Source of the DNA: Manihot esculenta
Lineage: Eukaryota; Streptophyta; Magnoliopsida; Malpighiales; Euphorbiaceae
Direction of reading: 5' to 3'
Assembly (NCBI RefSeq): GCF_001659605.2
Contig: NC_035161.2
Span: forward strand, 38,893,956-38,957,955
DNA: 64,000 nucleotides
Part shown: positions 25,097-38,123 of the stretch, one piece after another
How positions within the stretch are numbered: the first letter of the stretch is position 1
Layout: the number at the start of each line of letters is the position of its first letter
The notes under the pieces: model-generated
Seen by the model: only the letters and a program-made list of their open reading frames with translations
The model's database searches: none
What the model was told of the DNA's origin: nothing
Made by a program: the position numbers and the translations under genes

Positions 25097-28000
25097 TCAA
25101 TGTTGGTCATCAATTGCCAAAGGAACGGTTTTTACCTGAAAAAATCACACAAATAAAGAAATTTTGATTCAGAATATTCGTACATCACAAAGACTTTAAC
25201 ATCTGACAATCGCTTAGAGATGCTACCATATGTTTACATTCTCATGTATTATTAACTTGGATTTGATTAATGATTGGATACTATATATCTTTGCTTAATA
25301 AGCATATTATAGATTAAAATTTCTTCAGGTCGAATTTTAAAATTTGTCAATTATTAAAGATATGGAAAGAATTTATAAGCATTTAAAAGAGGGCGAAATT
25401 GCAATTTAGAAGTTTGTTGGGTTATGGTGTTGAATCCCATATGGGAAGGTCTTAGGCACTCCTCCCTAACTCATACGAGGGTGGCCTAACCCAAGTTAAT
25501 ATCTAGAACCCTCTTCCCTCAACTGAAAATACAGCCCTACCAGCAAACCACTTAGTTTCAGTCGTAGATTTCATGCGCAACGCAAAGTAAGTGGAATGAA
25601 ACACTAGCCAGATTGACAATAATGCTTGGATTGAAGAACATAAAAAACAAGAGCTTATTAAGCACTCACCAAATCACGGAACTTGAGGATGTAGAACATC
25701 TCAAGATATCTTCGAGTCTCACGCCTCTCAAGTTTTGAAACATACTTCCAGAAACTATAAACCCCAGCCAATGTCAATAGTCTCTCAGAGTAAATCTTCC
25801 ATGTGTACCTATTCAAAAGATCTGAGTGAGACTCGCATAGCCCAAGCTAAATAATCTGAAGTTATCTATAGACACTGACCTTTCATAAATCCTCTGTAGC
25901 CCTGCATCAGAGATCTTATTCCAGCAGCTTGGATTCTCCTTGCATTGTTGAAAGAAATCTACCATAATTTCAGCAGCCTGATCAGGGTGATATGGATCAA
26001 TATGGAACCCTGATTTACCATGCTCAATAATTTCTGCAGGACCACCATGGCAAGTGGCAAATGTTGGAAGGCCACATGTCATGGCCTCCACAACAGTCAG
26101 CCCAAAAGCTTCATAAAAGGCAGGCTGATACCAAAACAAAACGGGCATTAAGTTGGAGCCTGAGAAATCTTTTATACAAAATAAAGCACGATACAATTAT
26201 CACATACCTGCACAAAAGCTCCTTTTGTATCAGCTATGTAGCGATAAAGCTCACCATTACGTGCTCTATTTGTTTGAGCTGTTATCCATCGAAATTGCCC
26301 ATCTAAATTGTACTTCTTCATAAGTTCATGCATCTTTTCTATTTCAGCAATTTCTTCCCTGTCTTTCGACTTCTTTACATCAATGTAACCAGCAACCACG
26401 ACAAGGTTCACCAGCTCCCTCAGTTTTGTATTCTTACCATACATCTCTACCAGCCCAGTAATGTTCTTTACCCTGTCCAGCCTTGCCATGGAAAAGATTA
26501 AGGGCTTTGACTTGTCACTCAGTGTACCTCTGTAAGGATATAAAGGAAATATCAGATTTGATAAATGAACTCCACAAGCCTTGATCAGAACCAATATTCT
26601 TAGCTATGGAACTTGTTTGTATGGGTAATACAAATTCTTACAATAAGAACCAATCTTGTAATATTAATCATAAGGGTCTTTTTCTTTTTAGTATGTATCA
26701 TAAACACTAATATATGCAGACTATAGAATCATGAAGAGACTCACATCCACTCATCTGTTGGCTCAGGATCATACAACATCTTTTCTATTGAACCATGCAA
26801 AGCAGTAAGTCTTTTTTGCTTGTCAGAATAAGGGAAGTAGATGGACATATCTGCCCCAGGAGAGACAATATTGAATTTTGGATCAAAAACATCGATTCCA
26901 TGAACAACTCGATATAACCCTGGAAGAGTGAAAGCAGTGTGGCTCTCATACTGCCCAACAGTGTTCTTCCTGTCAGAGAAGAATGCAAGTTAAACACCTG
27001 GGATAACAGTTAATATAGAATCTACCAAATTGATGAAAGTTGCATAAGCAATTTCATCAACTTGTTATTTCCAAATGCATTAATATATTCACATATCATA
27101 CGGAAGAAAAGCTATCATAGTTCACATGACCACAGCAAATTAGTTAGCACCATTCCGTTGCCAAGACAGCAAAATGGTCATCAATTCCTACTAATGGTAA
27201 TAAAATTCTGACAGATTATTGAAATAAAAAGGCTATTATTCATACCATTCTGCAAGTTTTAGTTGTATCTAGAAATGCTATGTTAACGCAATTATAACTT
27301 GATTAGATTAAGATTGCAGGCCTCCAATACCACCTGAACCCATATCAGCAAGTGGGACCTCACAGCTTTTATCCATGAAGAGTAAATCTGAACATCAAAC
27401 CATGCCCCACTCTTCTTACTCTTCTGCTTTCATTCTTTTACTACTATAGAATACGATTATTAGATTGCAAAACTGTAGTTTTGATTCATTTTCGTTTTCA
27501 GAGCAAGATATACAGGTCAAAACCCCAGATTCCAAGGGTTTTAAAACTATCGCAAATCGATAATAGTTACCATGTCACATCTTGAAGGTAAGAAGGGAGG
27601 CACACTTACGTTCCTGCAATCTCTTGGTAAGTACTGGTAATAATAAAATCTGCATTGTTCATGGCTAATAAGTCAGCAGTGAATTGACAAGAGAAATGAT
27701 ATTTCTCATCAAAATTTTTCCAATAAATATCTGAATCTGGATATTTGGTTTTCTCCAAAGCATGCGCAATGGTGCACTGCACATCAAAAACAAACAAAAA
27801 AAAAAAATTAATCTTCCCTTCTCAGCGGGAAATTTGATTCTCATACTTCCCAAAGCACATACCAAAAAACCATTCCTACCTGTGTAATGCCCATCTTATA
27901 GGCCAATAAAGACGCAACAAGGTTCCCATCACTGTAGTTTCCTATGATAAAATCGGGAATGCCCTGTAACTCGGCTACAATTTCACTGGCCACATCCTGG

Positions 28001-31000
28001 AAGATTTGAACAAAAAGTTTGAGCGTGAGAGAGAGAGGGGGAGGGAATTAATAATTATGTATTTTGATTCCAGGGCATAGTGATCAGCATGTCTTTTGAT
28101 GATGAAAACTACTCCAACTGAAAAATTGTACAGGAAGCTGTAGCAATTCCATAACTGTAAGAATTATAGTTTGCGAAACTACATATTAGCCAAGGCAACA
28201 TCCTTTCAGGTGGTAAGTACATGCCACACAAGTGCAACAAAATAAGATGAAGAATTTGTTCCTTCAAAATGTTAACAAAAAAACTTAAATTTGAGGTAAC
28301 TAGGAGGACAATATCTATAGCACCTAGTCTGAAATACTGACTCCCCTTCCCATGCCTTGAGTCTACCACAAGTACTATTTAGAGCAGTTCTCGTCATTGC
28401 TACTTCCTGAAAAAAGGATGATATGGAAGCTAAAAAGGCTTTACAGACAGCACATTATTGTCATTATTATTTTTTGTTAAGCCGCGTTATTTTTTCTTCC
28501 AGGTCCATAAATTTAGATTGCCCACATAATTGCAAGTTTTCCGATTAAATCTACATCAGCGATAAAATAAAAGTAAATCTTTCCCATTTGAAGTGTCATT
28601 ACTCCGAAAGCCCATGGTGTACACACTCATGTCTTACCTCAGCAAAGTTCTCCAAATATGGCCATACATCAAATCTTGAGATCCATTTTCTAAGAATTCC
28701 TTTCTCTGATCTAAAAGGAACTCGCAAAATATGTGTGTGTTCTGTTCCACTGACTCTTTCCAGCCTTTGATTGCATGTAGTCCCTTTCGCATCAGGAATT
28801 AACCTGGTCACCTTGAAGAATGAATGTAAAATTTGTTACATGGGGAAAAGCAACATTGATCAAAATGGTAATATTTGAAGAAATGGACCTAATAAAAGCA
28901 TAAATATACTCACAATTAGAATCCTAGGCTTGAAATCCAGGCCTTGCTTCTGTATTCTAAGAAGCATTTCATTCTCTAAGGCACGAACTTGATCCAGTAT
29001 GTAAACCACCTGCAATTTAATTATAAAACATTTATATTAATATTTTTAAAAAAAATGTCCAAAGAAGTTGATATTTTCAGGTTTGGTCTTCTTTGATTTT
29101 CGTTTGGGGGGAGTGTAAGGAAGGGCCAGACATAGACTAACATAAGGATGATAAGAAGTGAGGAATGAGCATGGTCTGCAGAGACAAGAAAACAAAGACC
29201 TAAGCCAGGCCTAAGAAGATGTTCACAAAATACTATCTATTTTGTACACTATTTTGTTAATTGTTTGGTTGATCACAAAAGCAAGGAAGCACCTGTCCAC
29301 CAGTGTCGGGCAAACCTAAAACATTTGCTTGCCCAAAGTATCCATGTGGAGACAAAATGACAACATTAAACACCATGGGTAATCTCCCAAGGAATGTTTC
29401 TAAAGATGCGGGATCAGGAGCCTGCAGGATGTCCAAGAGAAGATGCATATTCTCCAGTACCCGTGCCGCAGTATCCCCCCAACCTCTCTCAAAACCCAAC
29501 CCTTGCAATCTGAATTAAAATAACAATAAGAAGCAAGAAAAATCTGGGGACAAGAGAATAATTTCTACAAATATACTCTGTTTATAAACTTCGTATACCA
29601 GAATTATGCATATAAGAACTTACGTATACTCGAAATCAGTATATGGTGTATCAGATGGAAGCTTAGAAATATAATCTTCTGCCTTAGAAAGAGCAGACTG
29701 AAGTCGAGATATGCTCTGTATCCGATCATTCAACATCAAGGCCTGCACATAATCCTTTGATCAGTTATCCCCTCAACATGCTCAATCCAAGTACTATTTC
29801 AATCATCCGTTTTCCAGATATACTAAAATCCACCCCATATCAATATCAGTGACACAACATTTCTGAAATTTGCAGTTTTTCAAGAGAGCCCTTAAAATAA
29901 GTTTTTCACTACAAACTTACATGCCCTTTATATTTGTGTGCTCGAAGGAAATCATTTAAAGGTTCCAAGCAGTCCTTGTTACGAAACATGATTGAAGAAA
30001 GATGGCGATTGAGGAATTGAACACCATTGCCAATAGATGAAGACCGGTTGGGACGAGGAACATCAGCATTGAATGGCTCAAAATCAAGCTCAAGTACATA
30101 AGGATCATTAGACCTAAATGAACAATTGGTAAACAGCATAAACGATAATCTAAATGGTAAAAGGTTATTGCAAGATAAAGAAGTCAAAGAATGGGAAGGA
30201 GGAGGAAGTTTCTTACGGCCCATCTACAAGTTCTTCTTTGAACCGAAGATATTCAGAGACACTCAACTGCTCCACACCAAGCTCATAGACATTCACACGG
30301 ACATATTCCCAAACACCAGGTCTTGGACGAATCGCTATAGCCACAAATGGAGGCAGAACTATGGCTTCCTATTGCCAACATATATCCAAAAGTCAAGATA
30401 ATGTAATTTGCAGGAGAAAAGGAAAAGGGGGAGGGGGCGGCTTCCATTTGCTGGAAATAAACATAAGCACACAAAATCGGGCAGATTTTTATGGTAACAT
30501 GCAAATGTGTCAAGTGTAATCTTCTTCAGTAGAACAAACATAAAAAGTAATTAAAGGACAAAAATAATTAGAGCAAAAATTTAAAAAAAAGTAATTAGAT
30601 AAAATTCTGCCTATTGCATTACTCATATAAGAGTTCCAGTAAAGTAGAAATATAAAAAGTTCTTTATCTATAAATAAATAAATAACTAAATATGTATATA
30701 AAGCTACATCTAGCATTTTTTGTAAATCTTTTTACTATCCGAGGGCGTCTAGCACACCCACACCCTAAATGCATTATCCAGTTAATAATGTAGGATTATA
30801 TTTAAGACAAACTAGCTATCTGATTCACAATTTCTCGCGACAGATAATAATAATAATAATAATAAAAAACCCTTTATCCTTTTTCCTTCTCTCCGCCGAT
30901 CACAAAACGTCTGGCTTTGATCGGCATTTATTGATTGAACGTGACTTTATTCTTTAACAGAAATTTTTAAAAATAATAATAATAAATAAGCATATTAAGG

Positions 31001-31547
31001 TGTTTCTCCTTCCCCTTACCTTCATTTCTGTGTAGAATATGTCATAATCAAAAACATTAAGGTCATGTGTGCTCAACAACAGCGACCAAAGACTACCTGA
31101 GCAGATTTAATGATTTCACTAAAGGGACCATTTCTTAGCCCCAGCCCCGCTTCATCCTCGCCTACGATATTATCAAGTTCATCGATCAAAGTATGCGGTT
31201 GCAAAATTCCTTTTCCTTGATCCACATACCTTCAAAATCCAAAAAAAAAAGTCACTAAAGACACAAAACCACTCTTCTCCTTTTAATTGCCGAATATTTT
31301 AATAATCAACAACACATAAAGCATGGCAGAAGTTGAATAGTAAGTTCCCATTTGAAATACCAAATAGAAAAAAGTATATACACTCCGGTTTCTCAGGAAC
31401 CAAACAATAAAATAGCAGAGTAAAAACAGTATGTGCACAAGGGAAAAACCTGCAGAGGAGAGAAACGAGCTCGTTACGGTGAACAGAGAGAGTATCTTCT
31501 ACGCGCTCTCTCATGCTGGGGATTCGACCTAACTTGGGATTTGCCAT
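25097..31547 (-). CDS. SUS3: Sucrose synthase, SUS2/SUS3 type
   Basis: Fifteen coding exons: 31547-31450, 31229-31097, 30368-30217, 30113-29921, 29742-29624, 29509-29293, 29009-28914, 28811-28638, 27996-27880, 27776-27610, 26969-26745, 26529-26208, 26124-25880, 25808-25670, 25135-25097. Together they encode 811 residues, normal for the family. The cytosolic enzyme reversibly converts sucrose and UDP to UDP-glucose and fructose, feeding wall and starch synthesis. The N-terminal regulatory region carries RIPSMRER with Ser11 at the position of the known regulatory phosphoserine. The GT-B part keeps [23 protein letters not shown] (shortened here: LSPHGYFG and PDTGGQ) and the nucleotide-sugar motif with E676 and E684. 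Sequence agreement is highest with Arabidopsis SUS3 (At4g02280), which occupies the same position in a collinear block. The start MANPKLG is chosen because the TATA box lies just upstream, although the frame stays open further. Confidence 0.96.
25429..25535. repeat. Dispersed repeat fragment in the last sucrose synthase intron
   Basis: TGTTGAATCCCATATGGGAAGG followed by TTAGGCACTCCTCCCTAACTC resembles the termini of many plant LTR elements, which begin TGTTGAATCCCACATCGG. Related text occurs in an RSH1 intron at 42331-42585. Only a fragment is present. Confidence 0.5.
30842..30868. repeat. ATA trinucleotide microsatellite
   Basis: Seven or so ATA/AAT units lie in the second sucrose synthase intron, a simple repeat without other signal. 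Confidence 0.85.
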
Positions 31548-31675
31548 GATCGAAGTAGAAGCAAATAGAAAGAGCTGATAAGCTTTCTGTACTAGTAGAG
31601 TAGGTGATCCCGAAAGGAAGCGAACTCGGTATTGGCTTGTTGCTCTGTAAGAAGAAGAAGAAGAAGACGGAAGCA

Positions 31676-31683
31676 AATTTATA
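31676..31683 (-). promoter_or_regulatory. TATA box of sucrose synthase
   Basis: TATAAATT on the minus strand sits 129 bases upstream of the ATG at 31547 and is followed by a CTT-rich leader, as is common in plant 5' untranslated regions. Confidence 0.7.
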
Positions 31684-34582
31684 GCAAAAAGGGAAACTGA
31701 GCAAGATAATTGCGTGTTTGAACTTTGTACTGATAGAATGTGACTTTTGTAAAATACACAAAAGGAAAAAACAATTTGAAGATTATTGTTTGGGAAGTGG
31801 CAACCCTGCACATATGGATAAACCAGGGACGAGGGATCCCAATACACGCTGCGGTTTTCTTTTGTTAGCGCCTAATCCTAATTATTAAAAATAATAATAA
31901 TTAAATCAATGAATTTTGATTAATGGATAGTTTATAATAAATAAATAAATAATTAATTAATTATATTGAAAACATGAAAGATAATACTTTCAGTACGTGG
32001 ATTTGTTTAGCAATTAAGTAATTATCCTACTTAATATTATATTATTTTCTTTATTTTATAATTTCATTTTGCATATATCAGTTTATTTTCTTTTTAATCT
32101 ATGATAAAGAGACTAATCATAATTAATTTGCACTTTTTTTCACGAATATTTACGCATCAACCTGAGAAGATGGTAGAGGATTCTTCCTTCAAAGGCATCT
32201 AGAATTCTAGATTTTTAAAACCCACCATTTTTCAAGCAGGACCGCCGACTGCATGGGCAAAGCAACGGATATTTTGGAAAATTCATACTTTATTACATAA
32301 TTTAACGGATGAAAGAGTCGACGTCGTCATCTTTGCAGGGACGCGTGTCGGTTTCAACCAATTGTTGCTTGACAAATTATTTACCTATTTTATGGGGCGG
32401 GGAATTTTCAGCCCTCATCAGCCGTTCGATCAGTACGAGAGAAGAGCAGCATTGTTTCCGTTTCCCCTCGGAGGATAAAGTTATTAACAGAATATACTAA
32501 GGACAGCGGTAGGGGTCGCTTTGAAAAACAATGATAGGAGAGAGAAGACGAATTGAAAATTCAAATAAAAGGAAAGTAATTAAATTTAAAAACTAGACCT
32601 ATTAATATTATTATTAAAATTATTATTAAAAATATATTAATTGAACATATTATAATTAATTTAAAATTAAATAAGACATTTTACAATTTTAAAAATAATG
32701 AAATCATTTGAAAGGAAGAAACACAGTAAGTAAATGCAGTGCAGCTGTTTAAATGCAAGGATTTGGAGGAGCTGCCCAATGCCCATGCTCCTTTTTATCC
32801 AATGTTGTGTGCAGTAATTTTATTATCTTTGGATGCTAGTGCTTTTGCCGCCGGTTCTGTCGGCTCGAGTGAAATCTGTGTGCCCATGATTATAAATCAT
32901 TCTATAAAAACATAATTTAAAGTATGCATAATTAAAATTGAGAATAAATAATTATATTTATTAAATTTTTGTAAAGCATAATATTTGTTTAAATATTATC
33001 CAATAATTGTTTTCTTTAGGGTTCATCATCACCCCCTTAACTCGCTCTTAGATTATACAGTCCACCGATACTGATGGTGATGGATGGTAGATGTACAGAA
33101 TTATATCCCAAAGAGCTTTGTATGAATGGTGCAATAAACTGCATTATCCTCTTATCGAAATCATTAATACTTTCGGGCCCACCTATTTCTCTAAATGGAA
33201 TCTCACTTTCCAAGGTTGTTTTTTTTTTTTTTCAAAACCATTGGCCTGGATTATAAATTTGGTCCTACAAAATAAAATTATCTTTAAAAAAATCACCTAA
33301 AACACTCGGACCATTTTTAATTCATTTTAATCGACAGAGTTAATATATAAAAGTATTATAAGACGCGAGAGTGTAAAATAAAAAATTAAAATAAATTAAA
33401 ATGTCACATTAATATTTAATAATTTATAAGAGACGATTATTAAGTATGAAAATTAATTTCAGTAATTTTTATATAATATTTTTAAATATGAGAATAAATT
33501 ACATATTTTTATTACATTACTTGTTTTTATATATAAAAATGAATTGCATGTTTTTTTATAAAAATTACATATAATTAAATAAAAAAAATACACTACGCTT
33601 TATATAAATTTTATGATAATGATCATTTAATTTAATATCATTAAATAATTATTATTTAAAAAATAAAATAGTTAAACTTATGGAAGCTTGGAGTTCACTA
33701 AGCAGGAGATTGATAATTATTAAAACAGATACTTGTATTTAGCTTATCACATATATTATAGATTTTAATTAATTTTTAAATCTTATAAATTAATTTCATC
33801 TATCCATAAATTTAAATAAAATACTTCAAAATTAATTCAATTTGGTTTTTGATTTAAATGGATGAGTGCACAACTTTTAAGCCATAGTTGCTTAATTAGG
33901 TGGGATGGATTGGGCACAAAGGCATCCAGTAAATGCCATCGGTCTTCATTTGGGTCAAAGTGATCTGTTTGAGGGACCATATGATCACAAAATTGACACT
34001 TTTTCAAGGCGCAATAAGAATAAATTGCGGATATGCACAAATATCAAAAGTGCATGGCCACATGCTAACCCAATTGGGAGAGTTTTTATTTTTAGACAGA
34101 AATTTTTATTTATGACATATCTTTAAAAAAATTATTGTTTCTTGTCCATCTAAAAAAAAAAAGAAGGGAAAAAAACATAGGGTTGGATAATCTATCGATC
34201 ATTCATGTGCCACGTCTACCAGACCTTTTTCATTTTCCTTTATGGTTATTTTTTTCAGCTACTCCAAAAATCTTGGTAAAGCCATGCAGTATTGAAATTC
34301 AACAAACAGGGATCTCTTCCAAAACATTCCTTCATCCACACAACGCCCAGATGCTTTTATAGTTAATTGTTCTGCTCTCTACCTATCCCTGAGCTTGCTA
34401 TGGCCATTGGCCAAGCAATTCAAGCAAGCATTGGGATCCCCTAAAGATAGATGCGAAAATGAAGTTGCAACCACCGAAAGCTCATCAGATAAATACGTAT
34501 CAGCATCTTTTACATTTCGAAGGAAACAGAGAAGAAGAATATTTAAAACAAAAAAAAGGCAGATAAGGAGTACCATGTCGCA
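31684..34582. other. Intergenic region upstream of sucrose synthase and the small gene
   Basis: No gene is supported. Patches of mixed composition lie at 32160-32480, 33010-33240 and 33890-34110, each too short and too broken to interpret. The remainder is AT-rich. Confidence 0.5.
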
Positions 34583-34590
34583 TATATAAA
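34583..34590 (+). promoter_or_regulatory. TATA box of the small unknown gene
   Basis: TATATAAA lies 82 bases before the ATG at 34672, supporting transcription of the small reading frame. Confidence 0.7.
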
Positions 34591-34671
34591 GGGGTCATGT
34601 TTCTATGTGTATATTATCTCAAATAAGCACTAAGCTAGTCAGATAATAGTCATCTAGAAGAGCTGCTGAGC

Positions 34672-34899
34672 ATGGCTTTTTCAAGCAACAAAGATGTTGG
34701 AATTGAAGCATTCGCATTGCTTGAGGAGCACTGCATATGCCAAAAGCCGAGCCGTCGTGCCCCTCGTCAGACTAGGGAAACTATCAACTGTGACCAGGCA
34801 GCTCTCAAGTATGGCGGCGTTGTAATCGCGGAATACCGTGTCAAGAAGCCACCCGTTGTGCCAGCTCCGCCTGCACCACCACTTCGTTATTTTTATTAA
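34672..34899 (+). CDS. Small protein of unknown function, proline-rich C-terminus
   Basis: A single exon encodes 75 residues. I do not recognise a family. A good TATA box stands 82 bases upstream and an AATAAA-like signal follows the stop near 34912, which together make a real gene plausible. The N-terminal half has a CxC motif (residues 33-35) after EALLEEH-like helical sequence, then a basic patch (SRRAPRQTR), then a conserved-looking block (INCDQAALKYGGVVIAEY) and a Pro/Ala tail (KKPPVVPAPPAPP). There is no signal peptide or membrane segment, so a cytosolic or nuclear protein is likely. It sits between sucrose synthase and the polygalacturonase relic. Confidence 0.6.
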   Translation: MAFSSNKDVGIEAFALLEEHCICQKPSRRAPRQTRETINCDQAALKYGGVVIAEYRVKKPPVVPAPPAPPLRYFY

Positions 34900-36926
34900 G
34901 CCTTATTTACGTAATAAATATGAATGATCTATATGTGTGATGATAGCCTGTATTTAAATTAATTACGTGTAATATTATAATTATTAATGATAATTATAAC
35001 CATGTTAACAAAATGATGGACTTAACCTAAATTAAATTTATGTTGAATTCTATACCGATTTTGGATATAAGTGTTATATCTTTAAAAAAGTTTTAGATAC
35101 TCTTTTCTTCTGAGTTAGTTGTTAGTTTTTAGAGTAAATTACGTTAGAGATTCTTGCCATTAGTTGCTAATTATAAAACTGCCTGACATGGAGCAGTTAG
35201 TCTTGAATTTTACAGTAAATTTGGACCGGACCTAACTTTTGCTGCAGACATCCGATAGAGAATATTCACGATAATTTTTCGAAAAAAAAATTTCGAGATA
35301 CACGACTTTCAAAGTGTGATAAGGGTCGTAAGCCTGTCACAAAATTCGATATGGAAATTTCATCGTTTAGAGATCAATTTTACAGTTTAATTATTTTTTT
35401 AGATATTTTAAATATTTTCATAATTTTACATATTAAAATTTTATTTTTATTATAAATAACCTCCTTTAACTATTAGAAAGGCACCTTTCAATCTTTGAAA
35501 AATTTTAATAAGATTTTTAATTTTTTATCCTATTTTTTCTCTTATTTTATCTTGGCCAAATGATATTAATTGAAATTACTGACGGAGTCTCAATAATCCT
35601 TTATCACTACAGTGTTATATAGCAAAAAGTTTTCATTTGACTAAATTATTGAGCTGCATTTGGCGAAGGAATGGATAAAAATAGTGACACCAAGCTTAAA
35701 AGTAACAACTATTTCTGTTGGATAACTATGAATAGATCCCTAAAAGGTATAAATAAAAGGCATAAGCTCATGCCAACAAATAACATTAGATAATTAAATA
35801 AATAGTTAATTATAAAAAAAATTCTATACCTTTTATTTTATTATAATTATATTATATACAATTTTTTTTTACCAATTAAATATTGAGCCTTTAAAGTCAG
35901 TTTAATTGTACTCTATTATTATTTAGACAGTTAAACATTAACAATATTGCCATGTCGCTCAGTTAAACGTATAAATTTTATTCGTAATTATTTATTTTAT
36001 TAATAAATAATTATTTATTTTATTAATAAAATCTTTTTTGAAAAATGGAGAATAATAAAGACTCAAATCTATGATATGAATTACATGTTCTTTTAGTCCC
36101 TTAAACAAATAGTCAAAATTTAACTTAATTCATACATTATTAGTTTTTTTTAAATTCACTTTAAATATTAGTACAATTTTAAAAAAAATGTCAATTAATA
36201 TTATACTTAGACTTGAAAGAATAATTTAGAAAAAATATGTTTAAAAAATTATTTTATTATTTTTAATATTTTTAAGTTGAATAATATTAAATATTATTTT
36301 AAATTATTTTTTAGTATTCCACAAATAATATATTTAATAAAATTATTTTCTTAATAATACTTTTAAAAATAATAATAAATAGTAAATATATTGCACAAAT
36401 TAATTGAAAATAGATGATAATGATTTTGATCAAAATAAAATCAAGATAAATTATTATTATGAAATTAAAATAATAATAATAATAATATAAATAATAATTT
36501 TTAAATAAATTTAATAATAATAAAAAATAATTTAATAATTTATAAAATTTTAATTATATAAATAATAATAGAGCACATTTAATTAAAGAAATAATTTAAT
36601 TAAAAAAAATAATATTAAATAAAATTATAATAAAAATAAAATATAAATTATTTTAGTGATTAATTTTAAATTTCGATAATGTGGAAATAGTAATACTGCA
36701 AGTAATGTGTTAATTTATTAATTTTTAAAGATATAAATAATGATTAAATACATTTAAAATAAAATTAATATTTAATTGGTAAAAAGGATATGAAATATAA
36801 TTACAACTATTTAATTTTATGCTTCTTTTATTTTCGATTAACTCTTAAATAAATAAAAACAACAATATAGGGATTATCTATCACCATGCCCATTACAGGA
36901 AGATACGAGGTTAGGCCATTCATGTA
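34900..36926. other. AT-rich intergenic region
   Basis: No gene is visible. The stretch 36100-36860 is almost pure A/T with many TAAT and AATAAT runs. A short patch of mixed composition at 35100-35350 has no reading frame of note. Confidence 0.6.
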
Positions 36927-38123
36927 TTGGGCTTAACTTTATTTTCTTGTGTGGCCAATGGTGCAGTTCGCCAAAGTAGGAGTCTCATTGGCCGTTGGGC
37001 CTCGCACAGGCAAACGATTCTGCACCCTCCTCCTCATCATCTGGGGGTACATGAACCTAACTGCTCCAGGGGAAAGCCCGAACACCGACGGCATTCACAT
37101 AAGCAATTCCGATTCCATCACTGTGCAGCGTCATTTCCACCGGTGAGACTGCGTCTCTGTCGAACAAGGAGTTACCAATCTCACCGTCAAAGAAATTACT
37201 TGCGGCCCTGAACATGGCTTCAGGTAAGTTAATTAATATATAAATTAGCTTCTATACATATTGATGATATGAAATTCCGTAGGTTAAGGAGATGTATACA
37301 CGTGGATGGAGGTTTAATTTCACGGGAAAGTTAAATAGATTTTTGTGATTTTTAATTAATAAAACTAAAATTTAATTGGTTAAGGTTGAGATTTGATGAA
37401 GGATAATAGAAAAGGTATACTGATAAAGTTAAAAAAAAGTCTGTTTCGTGATGTTTTGGTTTAAGGATATTTATATTCGATTCAATTAGTATGTTTTGAC
37501 TGACTTCATATTAAATTTAATTTGTGATAATTTTATAAGTCAATTCATAAATAGTGAATAGACAGTTAACACTGAGTCACTGAATTTATATCTTATTTAG
37601 TACATGCACTATAACAGTCAATTATACTACATGCACAATCATAATTTTAGTGAAATTTACGTGTTTTAAAAAAGCTTGCAGGTCAATTCTAAAATTTAAA
37701 AATATCAATTGACATTAATAAAATTAGTGATTAACTTTTCATTATTTGATTAAACCGGATAAAATAATTTAAAAAATCTTTTTATATTTTATATACCTTG
37801 TCATGCTGTTAATAGAAGATCATGGATGTTATTATTATTATTATGTTATCACATATCATACTAGTATTTGTGCAGCCATCCCGTGTGAAGATGGGCAAAG
37901 TTCATTTCTAAAACGTCAAGGGCACCTCGACTTGGACAGTTGCAGTCAATTTACTGTGCAGCTCAGCGGTTCCAGTAAGGGTGTAGAACTTCAGGATATC
38001 GATTTGGCATACATAGGCAGCAAAGGCAATGCGGCTCTCTCATCTACATGCACAAATGTTAAAGTTAAAGCAGCGGCTCACAGAATCCTTATTCTTGTTA
38101 CTAATATTTTGTTTTGTATCTAA
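36927..38123 (+). pseudogene. Polygalacturonase (GH28) pseudogene
   Basis: Two exon relics are visible. The first (about 36990-37225) reads LTAPGESPNTDGIHISNSDSITV, an in-frame TGA, then DCVSVEQGVTNLTVKEITCG (shown here in separate short motifs PNTDGIHI, DCVS, TCGPEHGF), the hallmark order of GH28 enzymes. Small deletions have removed part of the segment before the catalytic Asp pair and left the stop. The second (about 37877-38075) resembles the C-terminal region (GVELQDIDLAYIG, then a Cys-containing tail). The central exons with the RIK motif are missing. Active members hydrolyse homogalacturonan in the wall; this copy cannot. Confidence 0.8.

Noticed and set aside
31548..31847. N-terminal extension of sucrose synthase from upstream in-frame ATGs
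   Set aside because: The frame is open by chance. The TATA box at 31676-31683 lies downstream of most of it, and MANPKLG is the family start.
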